Source of the DNA: Bradyrhizobium sp. 4
GTDB lineage: Bacteria; Pseudomonadota; Alphaproteobacteria; Rhizobiales; Xanthobacteraceae
Length of the DNA stretch: 64,000 nucleotides
NCBI RefSeq assembly: GCF_023100905.1
Contig: NZ_CP064686.1
Location: 7,733,173 to 7,797,172, forward strand
Reading direction: 5' to 3'
Positions 36,001-45,247 of this stretch are shown one piece after another (within the stretch, counting starts at the first letter, position 1; each line of letters starts with the position of its first letter). The position numbers and the translations under genes are program-made. Below the pieces are notes generated by a model that was given only the letters and a program-made list of their open reading frames with translations, was not told the origin of the DNA and did no database searches.

Positions 36001-36468
36001 ATGTTGCGTTTCAAGATCCTGGCCTCGGTTGTTCCCCTGTTGGCGGCCGCGGTGTTTGCCCGCAGTGAGATCGGATCGGTCTCGCATCCCTGCATCGCCC
36101 TCGGCGACACCTCCGTCGAGCTGACGTCGCTGTTCTGGACCGCCGGCGTGCATGTCGCCTTCACCGATGATCCCGCGCGCGCCACGGTGCGGGTTCAGAT
36201 CACCGAGGATGCGGACGCTGCCGACTTCGCCGTCGTCGACGATGGCCCCGGTTCGGAATCGGAGTCCTGCCAGGCCAACCCCTCGACGCGCCTGATCTCG
36301 ATTGCGGCGCAGCCCGTCGACGGCGGTCAGGTGATCTATCTCTCCAGCGAGGGGCCGGCGGATTACCGCGTCTATGTGCGCTCGAAGACCTTCTCCCAGC
36401 GCGAGGCGGCGGCGCTGATCGTCGGCGCCCGCGGCGGCCACCGCCATCTCCAGGCCGCTTCGCTTTGA
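36001..36468 (+). CDS. Hypothetical secreted protein
   Basis: The 155-aa product has an N-terminal signal segment (FKILASVVPLLAAAVFA) and two mature cysteines (HPCIALGD, ESCQANPS) that could form a disulfide in the periplasm. No known domain is visible; I see no function. It lies between the small hypothetical gene and the hybrid kinase, all on the plus strand with gaps over 100 bp, so it may be transcribed alone. Confidence 0.6.
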   Translation: MLRFKILASVVPLLAAAVFARSEIGSVSHPCIALGDTSVELTSLFWTAGVHVAFTDDPARATVRVQITEDADAADFAVVDDGPGSESESCQANPSTRLISIAAQPVDGGQVIYLSSEGPADYRVYVRSKTFSQREAAALIVGARGGHRHLQAASL

Positions 36469-36602
36469 ACCGCCTCGCTCTGCGCCGTTAACACCTCGTC
36501 AACCCTGTTTGGAGGCGGTGGCAAGGCCTCAAACTGTTCGCAAGGTCAACGGCACATCGTCGTTGACAGCGAGCACAGCGTTTTAAGAAAAGAGTCGGGT
36601 CG

Positions 36603-38834
36603 GTGGCGATGGATCGGACGTTCCGGATCAAGGTGCGCATGCGCCGCTTCAGGCGACAGTACCCAAAAATCGCCTTCGCGATCCGCTCCATCATGATCTT
36701 CTCGGCGACCTTCGGCGGCGCCTATGGATTTGTCTCCGGCAGCCGGTCCGAGACGTCCGGCTACGATCCCAATGCGTTTGCGATCGGCGTCAGCTTCCTG
36801 TTCGCGCTCGCCTGCCTCGGCCTCGCCACGCTCAGCATGCGCCTGCGCTTCGTCAACAAGCGGATGCGTGCGCTGACTGCCCACAACGAAACGCTGATCG
36901 ACCGCAATTGGGAGCTGAAGGAGGCCGAGGAACGCGCTCGCAGCCTGTTCGAACAGCAGGGCGATCTGATCGTGCTGCGCGACACAAGCGGCCGCATCAC
37001 CTTCGCCAACGACGCCTATTGCGCGCTTGCCGGACAGGCGCGCGGCGCGCTGGTCGGCACGCGCTTTGATTTCGACGTGCTGGAGCAGGGCGACAGCGCC
37101 CGCGAGAGCAACGGCACGCGCATTCACGACCAGAAGATCGCAACCCCGCTCGGCGCGCGCTGGATCGCCTGGCGCGAAGGCTATGTCCGCCTCGACGCCG
37201 GCCAGCCCGCCGAATTGCAGAGCGTCGGACGCGATGTCACCGACCGCACCGAGACCGAACGTGCGCTGTCCGACGCCCGCGACCAGGCCGACGCCGCCAA
37301 CCGGGCGAAATCGCGCTTCCTGGCCATGGCCTCGCACGAGATCCGCACGCCGCTCAACGGCATCATCGGCATGGGCGGGCTGCTGCTCGACACCACGCTG
37401 ACGCCGGAGCAGTCGACCTACGCCAGGGCCGTGAAGACCTCCGGCGAAGCGCTGATGGCGCTGATCGAGGAGTTGCTCGACTATTCCAAGATCGAAGCCG
37501 GCAAGCTCGATCTCGAGCAGCGTCCGTTTGCGCTCTCGGCCCTGATCGAGGACATCACCGAGCTGCTCGCGCCGCGCGCGCAGGCAAAGCAGCTCGAGAT
37601 CGCCGCCTATGTCGACGAGCGGCTGCCGCTTGAAGTGGTCGGCGACGCCGCGCGGCTGCGCCAGGTGCTGCTCAACCTCGCCGGCAACGCCATCAAGTTC
37701 ACCGCGAGCGGCGGCGTCGCGCTGATCGTCGAGCCCGGCATCTGGCCGAACGAGATCAGTTTTCTGGTGCGCGACACCGGCATCGGCATCGCAGCCGACG
37801 CGCAACAGCGCATCTTCCGCGAATTCGAGCAGGCCGACGAACGCGTCGCCCGCACCCATGGCGGCACCGGCCTCGGTCTCGCCATCAGCGAGCGCATCGT
37901 CAAGCGCATGGGCGGCCGCATCACGCTTACGAGCGAGCCGGGCAAGGGCGCGACCTTCGAGGTCGCGGTACCGCTGGCGTCATCCCTCGCCGGCGTCGAA
38001 CAGACGACATTCCCGAGCCCCGATCTCGCCGGCAAGTCGATCCTGCTGATCGCCGACGGAATCGAGGCCTCCCTGATCGCGCGGCGGCTGGAGCGCTGGG
38101 GTGGCCAGACCTGCATGGTGACTGACGCCGCGGTGGCGGAAGCGCTGCTTCCGGAACGCTCATGGCATTCGGTGCTGATCGATCGCGCGCTCGGCGCTGC
38201 CATCGCCGACCGCCTCGGCGAAGCCGCACGCAGCCATGCGACGCAACGCCTGGTGCTGCTGACGTCGGGCTCGCGCCACGAGAAACTCTCGCCGGCCTTC
38301 ACCGGCTTCCTGGTGAAGCCGCTGCGCGCGGCCTCACTCGCCGCACGCCTCTCGTTGCCCCCGGAGGTCGCCTCGCCCGATCTCGCGCCGGAGCCATCGG
38401 CTCAACCCGCCGGCGCGGTACCGGCGAAAGGCCTGTCGATTCTCGTCGCCGAGGACAACGAGATCAACGCGCTGTTGATGCGCTCGCTGCTGACGAAACT
38501 CGGCCACCGCGTCGTCATCGCTGTCCATGGCGAGGCCGCGCTGGAATCCTGGCTCGGCGCGTCATCGGCCGGCACGCCCTATGATCTCGTGCTGATGGAC
38601 ATCCAGATGCCGCAGCTTGATGGCATCGAAACGACAAAACGAATCCGCGCGCATGAAGCAGCCAAAGGCGGCCACCACACGTCGATTCTCGCGCTCACCG
38701 CCAATACGCTGGTGGAGGATCGCTACGCCTGCTTTGAAGCAGGGATGAACGGGTTCCTGATCAAGCCGCTCGATCGCGAGAAGCTGGAAGAGGCGCTGGC
38801 CGGACTGGCGGCGGCGCGGCAGCTGGCGGTTTGA
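36603..38834 (+). CDS. Hybrid sensor histidine kinase/response regulator
   Basis: The roughly 740-aa protein has two membrane helices (about residues 25-45 and 60-80), a PAS domain (about 115-220), a HisKA domain with the phospho-His in MASHEIRTPLNGIIG, an ATPase domain (NLAGNAIKF, DTGIGI, HGGTGLGLAI), a weak receiver-like region (about 470-580) and a C-terminal receiver with the phospho-acceptor in VLMDIQMPQLDG. It would autophosphorylate and relay to its receiver, BarA style. No partner phosphotransfer protein or regulator is adjacent. The start may be the GTG at 36603 or the ATG at 36609. Confidence 0.92.
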   Translation: MAMDRTFRIKVRMRRFRRQYPKIAFAIRSIMIFSATFGGAYGFVSGSRSETSGYDPNAFAIGVSFLFALACLGLATLSMRLRFVNKRMRALTAHNETLIDRNWELKEAEERARSLFEQQGDLIVLRDTSGRITFANDAYCALAGQARGALVGTRFDFDVLEQGDSARESNGTRIHDQKIATPLGARWIAWREGYVRLDAGQPAELQSVGRDVTDRTETERALSDARDQADAANRAKSRFLAMASHEIRTPLNGIIGMGGLLLDTTLTPEQSTYARAVKTSGEALMALIEELLDYSKIEAGKLDLEQRPFALSALIEDITELLAPRAQAKQLEIAAYVDERLPLEVVGDAARLRQVLLNLAGNAIKFTASGGVALIVEPGIWPNEISFLVRDTGIGIAADAQQRIFREFEQADERVARTHGGTGLGLAISERIVKRMGGRITLTSEPGKGATFEVAVPLASSLAGVEQTTFPSPDLAGKSILLIADGIEASLIARRLERWGGQTCMVTDAAVAEALLPERSWHSVLIDRALGAAIADRLGEAARSHATQRLVLLTSGSRHEKLSPAFTGFLVKPLRAASLAARLSLPPEVASPDLAPEPSAQPAGAVPAKGLSILVAEDNEINALLMRSLLTKLGHRVVIAVHGEAALESWLGASSAGTPYDLVLMDIQMPQLDGIETTKRIRAHEAAKGGHHTSILALTANTLVEDRYACFEAGMNGFLIKPLDREKLEEALAGLAAARQLAV

Positions 38835-38935
38835 TCCGGATTCCATAGGAACCCGATCTCGGACGGCAATCGACAATTGAAATCGACCGCGTCGCGCGTC
38901 ACCATCCTCTGGGGCATTTTAACAGAGGATTTCGC

Positions 38936-39565
38936 ATGAACTTGCTTTGCCGCCTCGCCTTCGTGATCCTTCTCTGGGGTTCCACTCAAGCCACCGCGGC
39001 CGATAGCTCGCAACTGATCGCCTCGCTCAAGCAAGGCGGCTACGTGCTGGTGTTTCGCCACACCGCCACCGACGACAGTCAAAAAGATGTCTACCCTTTC
39101 AAATTCGACGACATGAGCGCCCAGCGTCAGCTCAGTGAAAAGGGCCGGGACATGGCGCGCCAGATCGGAACGGCCATCAAGGAACTCGCGATCCCGATCG
39201 GCGACGTCTACACCAGCCGGCTGAACCGCGCGATCGAGGCGGGCAGACTGATCTCCGGCCGCGAGGTCAAGCCGGTCGACGCCTTGACGGACAGCAGCAA
39301 CGCGAGTGCGTCGGGCATGGCAAATCCGACCGGTGCAAATGCAAAGGCGGGCCAGGCCGTGCGGCAGCTCGTCGACGCGCCGCCCCAGGCCGGCACCAAC
39401 ACGGTCCTGGTCACCCACAAGACCAACATCGCCGATGCCTTCGGCAAGGATGCCGGGGACGTGCAGGAGGGCGAAGCTTTCATCTACAAGGCCGGCAGCT
39501 CGGGTCCCGCAACCCTTGCAGGACGCATCAAGCTCGCCGACTGGACCGCGAAAGCAGACAAGTGA
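38936..39565 (+). CDS. Secreted histidine phosphatase family protein
   Basis: The 209-aa product has a signal peptide (LLCRLAFVILLWGSTQATAA) and a phosphoglycerate-mutase-like fold with VFRHTATDD in place of the usual RHG motif and a second His in VLVTHKTNI. It would be a periplasmic phosphatase of unknown substrate. The RHT form has the catalytic Arg-His pair but not the Gly, and is known in some family members. It is monocistronic. Confidence 0.8.
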   Translation: MNLLCRLAFVILLWGSTQATAADSSQLIASLKQGGYVLVFRHTATDDSQKDVYPFKFDDMSAQRQLSEKGRDMARQIGTAIKELAIPIGDVYTSRLNRAIEAGRLISGREVKPVDALTDSSNASASGMANPTGANAKAGQAVRQLVDAPPQAGTNTVLVTHKTNIADAFGKDAGDVQEGEAFIYKAGSSGPATLAGRIKLADWTAKADK

Positions 39566-39619
39566 CGGCCGGACATCGGGTCCGGATCATGCTCTGGCAA
39601 CAGAAGGGCTAGGGAACAC

Positions 39620-40678
39620 GTGAGAACGTCGGAAGACCGCTCATTCCTCGTCTTGCTTGCCGCGATCTCGCTGGCATTCGGGTGGGTACTTTGGCCGTTC
39701 TCCGGCGCGTTGTTGTGGGCCACGCTTCTGGCGATCATCTTCGCGCCACTCTATCGCCGCGCTCTCGAAACGCTTCCGGGACGGCGCAACCTCGCCGCAT
39801 CGTTCACTGTCGTCGTCGTGATCGTCATGGTCCTCATCCCCGTGGCGGTCGTCATCGCCTCGCTCATCGACCAGGGTGGGGAGCTGTATCAGCGCGCTCA
39901 GAGTGGGGAGATCAGTTTCGCTCATCCCCTGCAGCAGCTGAAATCCGCGTTGCCCGCCTGGGCTACTTCCCTGTCGGATCGCCTGGCTGGCATCGATTTT
40001 TCGGCCCTGAAGGAACGTCTGTCGAGTCTGGTCGTCCCTGCCGGCCAACAGCTGGCGGGACACGCCATTAACATCGGTCAGTTGACGCTGGAGTTCGTCG
40101 CAAGCTTGCTCGTGATGTTGTACCTGCTGTTCTTCCTGCTCCGTGATGGTGACGAGCTCAACGTACGGATCCGCGACGCGCTCCCGCTGCGGCCGAGCCA
40201 CACCAGCGAGATTCTGAATGCGTTCACCCTGGCGGTTCGCGGGACGATCAAGGGGATCGTTCTCGTTGCGCTAATTCAGGGAGCGCTTGGCGGGCTGATT
40301 TTCTGGGTGCTCGGCTTGACTGTCCCACTGCTGGCGGGCGCCCTGATGGCGCTGCTCTCGCTTCTGCCCGTGCTCGGCTCTGCGCTAGTTTGGGTTCCGG
40401 TCGCGCTCTACCTGCTTGTGGCAGGCTCAGTCACGAAAGGGATCATCCTGCTCGCCTTCGGGATCTTCGTGATCGGTCTTGCGGACAATTTTCTCCGTCC
40501 GATCCTGGTCGGCCAGTCGATCCAAATGCCGAGCTATGTCGTGCTGCTCGCTACCGTAGGCGGCCTTGCGGCGTTCGGAGCGAACGGGTTCGTCATCGGC
40601 CCACTCGTCGCCGCGATGTTTCTCACGGCGTGGCACATCTTCATCGCTTCGAAAGCGCGACAGGAGGTCCGGAAATGA
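39620..40678 (+). CDS. AI-2E family transporter (PerM-like)
   Basis: The 352-aa product has the multi-helix pattern and the C-terminal signature GLADNFLRPILVGQSIQMPSYVVLLATVGGLAAFGANGFVIGP of the AI-2E (PF01594) family. Members export small molecules or act as Na+/H+ antiporters; the old link to autoinducer-2 is not general. The start is a GTG with a strong ribosome site (aggg, spacing 5). It follows the phosphatase gene 55 bp downstream; a fragment of a palindromic repeat lies in that gap. Confidence 0.88.
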   Translation: MRTSEDRSFLVLLAAISLAFGWVLWPFSGALLWATLLAIIFAPLYRRALETLPGRRNLAASFTVVVVIVMVLIPVAVVIASLIDQGGELYQRAQSGEISFAHPLQQLKSALPAWATSLSDRLAGIDFSALKERLSSLVVPAGQQLAGHAINIGQLTLEFVASLLVMLYLLFFLLRDGDELNVRIRDALPLRPSHTSEILNAFTLAVRGTIKGIVLVALIQGALGGLIFWVLGLTVPLLAGALMALLSLLPVLGSALVWVPVALYLLVAGSVTKGIILLAFGIFVIGLADNFLRPILVGQSIQMPSYVVLLATVGGLAAFGANGFVIGPLVAAMFLTAWHIFIASKARQEVRK

Positions 40679-40738
40679 TCGTCATGCCGAGTTACTATCC
40701 GGCGGTCAGCCGAGCGCCGAATCCGTTCCCCCCGAATG

Positions 40739-40978
40739 CTATGAGGCGTGAGCAGCAAACCGCGGCGCGGACAGCTTGGCCGGCGGAGTCGCGGTGCCCT
40801 TGAATTTAGTATCTGCCTGGGCCGCGCGCTTGCAATGCGGACACACGAAGAGATGCGCGATGACCGGGGTTGGCTCGTCCGCCAGCAGCTCGGAACGGAA
40901 CCACTTCATCTCGATATGGCAGTCCGGGCAGGTCGGTGCTTCGAGATGCTCGGCGGCGTTTCTGAGACGATCAACCAT
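40739..40978 (-). CDS. Small zinc-ribbon-like protein
   Basis: The 79-aa product has CPDCHIEMKWF and VCPHCKRAAQ, two CxxC/H pairs that could hold one zinc. The rest is unremarkable. I do not recognise the family. The ATG at 40978 (MVDRL) is used; the frame extends 21 codons further without a better start. It is convergent with the AI-2E gene and separated by 99 bp from coaA. Confidence 0.55.
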   Translation of the reverse strand: MVDRLRNAAEHLEAPTCPDCHIEMKWFRSELLADEPTPVIAHLFVCPHCKRAAQADTKFKGTATPPAKLSAPRFAAHAS

Positions 40979-41077
40979 GGGTCCCTCGCGTTTACGGAGC
41001 TCATAGCCGAATACCCTTTGTCGGTCTGCAACAAAAGACACTTTGCGCGCGCGGGCTAGAGCCGTCGACCGCAGCGG

Positions 41078-42034
41078 TTACAGCCGCCTGAGCGCCACGC
41101 TTGCCACCGTGTGGTCGGCGCCCTTCTTCAGGATCAGGGTCGCGCGGGGGCGGGTCGGCAGGATGTTGTCTTCGAGATTGGCGAGGTTGGTGCGTTCCCA
41201 GATCGCGATCGCGGTGGCGGTGGCTTCCTCGTCCGACAACAGCGCGTAGCGGTTGAAGTAGGATTTCGGATTGGTGAACGCAGTGTCGCGCAGCGACAGG
41301 AAGCGCCTGATGTACCACTGCCGCAGCGCGGCCTCATCGGCGTCGATATAGACCGAGAAATCGAAGAAGTCGGACACGACGGGCACGGCCTTCCCGTCAC
41401 GCGGCAGCTTGCCGGTCTGCAGCACGTTGACGCCCTCGACGATCAGGATGTCGGGCTGGTCGATCTCGGCCCACTGGTTCGGCACGATGTCGTAGGTCAA
41501 ATGCGAATAGACCGGCGCGCGCACATGGCGGCGGCCGGCCTTGATGTCGGAGAGGAAGCTGAGCAGCAGCGGCAGGTCGTAGCTCTCCGGAAAACCCTTC
41601 TTCTGCATGATGCCCTGCCGCTCCAGCACGGCGTTGGGATACAGAAATCCGTCGGTGGTGATCAGCTCGACCTTGGGACGCGGCGACCAGCGCGCCAGCA
41701 GCGCCTGAAGCACGCGGGCCGTGGTGGATTTTCCAACCGCGACCGAACCGGCGACGCCGATGATGTAGGGCATCTTGCGGTCGCGGATATTGAGAAACTG
41801 GCGCTCCGCGTAATAGAGCCGCTGCATCGCATCGACATAGATCGACAGCAGGCGCGACAGTGGCAGGTAGATGTCCTCGACCTCCTGCAAGTCGAGGCGG
41901 TCGTGCAGCGAGCGCAGCCGGTCGAACTCACCCGGCTCCAGCGTCATCGGCGTGTCGTCGCGCAGTCGCGACCACTCCTCGCGCGTATAGACGCGGTACG
42001 GGTTATACTGCTGCTCGGGTGCGCGGATATCCAT
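41078..42034 (-). CDS. coaA: Pantothenate kinase (type I)
   Basis: The 318-aa enzyme phosphorylates pantothenate in the first step of coenzyme A synthesis. It has the P-loop GVAGSVAVGKSTTARVLQ and the CoaA motif LITTDGFLYPNAVLERQG, then YDIVPNQWAEIDQPDILIVEGVNVLQ. It is the last gene of the his cluster, 20 bp after hisE, an order common in this group. Confidence 0.96.
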   Translation of the reverse strand: MDIRAPEQQYNPYRVYTREEWSRLRDDTPMTLEPGEFDRLRSLHDRLDLQEVEDIYLPLSRLLSIYVDAMQRLYYAERQFLNIRDRKMPYIIGVAGSVAVGKSTTARVLQALLARWSPRPKVELITTDGFLYPNAVLERQGIMQKKGFPESYDLPLLLSFLSDIKAGRRHVRAPVYSHLTYDIVPNQWAEIDQPDILIVEGVNVLQTGKLPRDGKAVPVVSDFFDFSVYIDADEAALRQWYIRRFLSLRDTAFTNPKSYFNRYALLSDEEATATAIAIWERTNLANLEDNILPTRPRATLILKKGADHTVASVALRRL

Positions 42035-42054
42035 GACGCGACTCTCCACCTCGG

Positions 42055-42381
42055 CTAGCTGCCGCCCTTGCGCGACGCCTTTTCTTCCAACCCTGACATA
42101 TTGGTCCGCTTGTCCAATGCGGCCTCGACCTCTTCCAGCTTTACGCCGCGGGCCTTGAGCAGCACAAGGAAATGATAGAGCAGGTCGGCGCCTTCCGCGA
42201 TCAGATGCGCGCGATCGTTTTCGACTGCGGCGATTACGGTTTCGACTGCTTCCTCTCCGAACTTCTTGGCGCAATGTTCGGCGCCCTTGTCGAGGAGCTT
42301 GCGGGTATAGGACGCCTCGCCACCCGCTGCCGCGCGGGCGTCGATGGTCTCGGCCAGGTCGTGGATCGTGAAACGCGGCAT
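42055..42381 (-). CDS. hisE: Phosphoribosyl-ATP pyrophosphatase
   Basis: The 108-aa enzyme carries out step 2 of histidine synthesis. It is an all-alpha NTP pyrophosphatase with the metal-binding pattern in GAEHCAKKFGEEAVETVIAA and LIAEGADLLYHFLVLL. It stands alone here, not fused to HisI. It follows hisF after a 101-bp gap and precedes coaA. Confidence 0.95.
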   Translation of the reverse strand: MPRFTIHDLAETIDARAAAGGEASYTRKLLDKGAEHCAKKFGEEAVETVIAAVENDRAHLIAEGADLLYHFLVLLKARGVKLEEVEAALDKRTNMSGLEEKASRKGGS

Positions 42382-42482
42382 ACAAATACTCGGAAAACGC
42401 GCCTTGGCCGATGATTGGCCGGTTACCTGGCGGGATAAGCCGGATCCCGCCGATGATGTAGCATTTTTAGGGACGGGAGTCG

Positions 42483-43259
42483 TCAGGCATCGAGGCGCAT
42501 GGGCAGCCCGCGCCGGGACATGTGCTCCTTGGCTTCGCGGATGGTGAATTCCCCGAAATGGAAGATCGAGGCGGCCAGCACGGCGGTGGCGTGGCCGTCG
42601 CGAATACCGTCGACGAGGTGGTCGAGATTGCCGACGCCGCCCGAAGCGATCACGGGAACGGGAATGCTGTCGGCGATCGCCCGGGTCAGCGGGATGTCGA
42701 AACCCTGCCGCGTACCGTCGCGGTCCATCGAGGTGAGCAGGATTTCACCGGCGCCGAGCGAGACCACCTCCTGGGCATATTCGATGGCGTCGATGCCGGT
42801 CGAGTTGCGGCCGCCATGGGTGAAGATCTCCCAGCGCTCTCCGCCACCGGCGCGTTTGACCCGCTTGGCATCGATCGCGACCACCACGCACTGCCCGCCG
42901 AATTTCTCGGCGGCTTCCTTGACGAACTCGCGCCGCGACACCGCGGCGCTGTTGATCGAGACCTTGTCGGCGCCGGCGCGCAGGAGGGTCTTGATGTCGT
43001 TGACCTCACGCACGCCGCCGCCGACGGTCACAGGCATGAAGCAGGCTTCAGCGGTGCGCCGGACCACGTCCAGCATGATGCCGCGATTCTCATGGGTCGC
43101 GGTGATGTCGAGGAAAGTGAGCTCGTCGGCGCCGGCTGCGTCATAGGCGATCGCCGCTTCGACGGGATCGCCGGCATCGCGCAGGTCAACGAAGTTGACA
43201 CCCTTGACGACGCGGCCGTCCTTGACGTCGAGGCAGGGGATCACGCGCACCTTGAACAT
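42483..43259 (-). CDS. hisF: Imidazole glycerol phosphate synthase subunit HisF
   Basis: The 258-aa (beta/alpha)8 cyclase subunit has catalytic Asp residues in VIPCLDVKDGRVVKG and LLTSMDRDGTRQGFD. It combines with HisH, encoded two genes upstream, to make IGP and AICAR. It starts 10 bp after the hisA stop. Confidence 0.97.
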   Translation of the reverse strand: MFKVRVIPCLDVKDGRVVKGVNFVDLRDAGDPVEAAIAYDAAGADELTFLDITATHENRGIMLDVVRRTAEACFMPVTVGGGVREVNDIKTLLRAGADKVSINSAAVSRREFVKEAAEKFGGQCVVVAIDAKRVKRAGGGERWEIFTHGGRNSTGIDAIEYAQEVVSLGAGEILLTSMDRDGTRQGFDIPLTRAIADSIPVPVIASGGVGNLDHLVDGIRDGHATAVLAASIFHFGEFTIREAKEHMSRRGLPMRLDA

Positions 43260-43269
43260 GTGTCAGCTC

Positions 43270-44016
43270 CTAGGCGGCGCGCGCGTTGCGGATCAAGGTT
43301 AGGGCGGCGGCCGGCTCGAGCCGACCGTCATAGAGCGCGCGGCCTGCGATCGCGCCGGCGAGCTTTTTCGCGCGCGGCGTCAGCATCGCCTTGACGTCCT
43401 CGATCGAGGCGAGGCCACCGGAGGCGATCACGGGAATCGAGATCGCATCCGCCAGCGCGATGGTCGCATCGAGATTCAGGCCCTTGAGCAGGCCGTCGCG
43501 CGCGATGTCGGTGAAGATGATGGCGGCGACGCCGGCATCCTCGAAACGCCGTGCGATCTCCAGCGCCGTCACCTGCGAGGTCTCGGCCCAGCCTTCGACC
43601 GCGACCTTGCCGTCACGTGCATCGAGCCCGACCGCGACGCGGCCGGGGAATTTCCTGGCGGCAGCCTTCACCAATTCGGGGTCGCGTACCGCGGCGGTGC
43701 CGATGATGACACGGGTGATGCCTTTTTCGAGCCAGGCCTCGACAGTCGCGAGATCGCGAATGCCGCCACCGAGCTGCACCGGAATCGTGATCGTCTTCAA
43801 CATCGCGTCGACGGCCTGCGCATTCACCGGCTTGCCGGCAAACGCGCCGTCGAGATCGACGACATGGAGATACTCAAAGCCCTGCGCGACGAAGCTCTCG
43901 GCCTGCGCGGCGGGATTGAGGTTGAACACGGTCGCGCGCGCCATGTCGCCCTGTTCGAGGCGCACGCATTGGCCGTTCTTGAGGTCGATCGCGGGAAAGA
44001 GAATCACGGTTTCCAT
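43270..44016 (-). CDS. hisA: ProFAR isomerase HisA
   Basis: The 248-aa isomerase has the half-barrel motifs LFPAIDLKNGQCVRL and IFTDIARDGLLKG, and VQLGGGIRDLATVEAWL. The ATG at 44016 overlaps the end of hisH by 13 bases, so translation is coupled. The his order here is hisB, DUF2628 gene, hisH, hisA, hisF, hisE. Confidence 0.97.
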   Translation of the reverse strand: METVILFPAIDLKNGQCVRLEQGDMARATVFNLNPAAQAESFVAQGFEYLHVVDLDGAFAGKPVNAQAVDAMLKTITIPVQLGGGIRDLATVEAWLEKGITRVIIGTAAVRDPELVKAAARKFPGRVAVGLDARDGKVAVEGWAETSQVTALEIARRFEDAGVAAIIFTDIARDGLLKGLNLDATIALADAISIPVIASGGLASIEDVKAMLTPRAKKLAGAIAGRALYDGRLEPAAALTLIRNARAA

Positions 44017-44654
44017 CGCAAAAAGTTCGAGATCAGGGCCAAACCGAAACGCTGGCTCTTCTCCGGGTGAAACTGCGTCCCGATGGCCGTATCCTTGCCG
44101 ACGATCGCGGTGACGGGCCCGCCGTAATCGGCGCGCGCGAGCACGTCCGCCTCGTTGGCGGCGTTGAGGTGGTAGGAGTGCACGAAGTAAGCGTGCTGGC
44201 CCTTGGGGCCGAGCGGCAGCTTGTCCAGCACCGGGTGCTCGCGCAGCACATCGAGCGTATTCCAGCCCATGTGCGGGATCTTCAGGCTCTCGTCGCGCGG
44301 CGTGATCTTCTCGACGTCGCCGCCGATCCAGTTCAGGCCTTGCGTAATGACATGCTCCTTGCCGCGGGTGGCGAACAGCTGCATGCCGACGCAGATGCCG
44401 AACATCGGCCGCGCCTTGACCCGCACCGCTTCGGTGATCGCCTCGACCATGCCGTTGACCGCATCGAGCCCACGCCGGCAATCGGCGAAGGCGCCGACGC
44501 CCGGCAGCACCAGACGGTCGGCGCTGTAGGCCTGGTCCGGATCGCTGGTGACGAAGACCTTTTGCGGGTTCTCCATGCTGCGCGCGGCGCGCTCGAACGC
44601 CTTGGCGGCCGAATGCAGATTGCCGGAACCGTAATCGATGATGGCGACGCTCAC
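44004..44654 (-). CDS. hisH: Imidazole glycerol phosphate synthase glutaminase subunit HisH
   Basis: The 216-aa class I glutaminase has the catalytic Cys in MFGICVGMQLF and the catalytic His-Glu pair in GTQFHPEKSQ. It supplies ammonia to HisF. The start is a GTG at 44654 (SVAIIDYGSGN) preceded six bases away by a perfect gggagg ribosome site. That GTG overlaps the stop of the upstream DUF2628 gene (GTGA). Confidence 0.96.
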   Translation of the reverse strand: MSVAIIDYGSGNLHSAAKAFERAARSMENPQKVFVTSDPDQAYSADRLVLPGVGAFADCRRGLDAVNGMVEAITEAVRVKARPMFGICVGMQLFATRGKEHVITQGLNWIGGDVEKITPRDESLKIPHMGWNTLDVLREHPVLDKLPLGPKGQHAYFVHSYHLNAANEADVLARADYGGPVTAIVGKDTAIGTQFHPEKSQRFGLALISNFLRWKP

Positions 44655-45181
44655 CTTGACCCTCCCGGTTCCGGAAACAAACCAATGATGCCACCCGCCG
44701 GCATTGGCGGCGGGTTGGAGAATTGCTGACCCGGCACGTTGCGGGTCGGCGGCGGGCCGCCGCGATCGACGGCCCATTGATCGTTGACGATGCCGCGCTG
44801 CTTCTGGCTCCAGCGCTCGAAGAAGCGGCGCTCGGCGGTGTCCTCGTCGTCGGAAATCACCACGTCGAGCTGTCGCCATTTTCCGCGCGACAGCGTCCAG
44901 CGGCGCAGGCTGGAGGCTTCGAATCCCATCAGGAGCGCGACGATGATGTCGGCGAAGAAGATCGACGACCGGCCGACGCCGAGGCTGGACAGCCCGACAT
45001 TGAAGGCGGCAACGAAGATCACCCAGCCGATCAGCGCCAGCCACAGCCGATTCCACAGCAGCCAGAACGGTCCAAAGATCATCGCCCAGAAATGGAAGCC
45101 GTCGCGCACGAAGACGAACTTGTCGGTCGCGCGCAGATCGGCTCCGGCAGGTGAGGGAGCATGAACTGTGTAGACGGACAT
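44651..45181 (-). CDS. DUF2628 family membrane protein inside the his operon
   Basis: The 176-aa product has a DUF2628 core: a soluble start (VYTVHAPSPAGADLRATDKFVFVRDGFHFWAMIFGPFWLLWNRLW) and two or three membrane helices (about residues 33-95). It matches a family of unknown function. It lies between hisB and hisH and its stop overlaps the GTG of hisH by four bases, so it is part of the operon. The C-terminal tail is Pro/Gly rich and likely disordered. Confidence 0.8.
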   Translation of the reverse strand: MSVYTVHAPSPAGADLRATDKFVFVRDGFHFWAMIFGPFWLLWNRLWLALIGWVIFVAAFNVGLSSLGVGRSSIFFADIIVALLMGFEASSLRRWTLSRGKWRQLDVVISDDEDTAERRFFERWSQKQRGIVNDQWAVDRGGPPPTRNVPGQQFSNPPPMPAGGIIGLFPEPGGSR

Positions 45182-45247
45182 GGCGATGCCCCGTTCCCTA
45201 GGAATTCAGTGATACCGCAAACGGCGCGGGCCGCGGGCCGAAAGATG

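Noticed and set aside
36488..36502. TTAA-N7-TCAA, a CtrA-like half match before the hybrid kinase
   Set aside because: One half-site is imperfect and the position about 100 bp from the gene gives no extra support.
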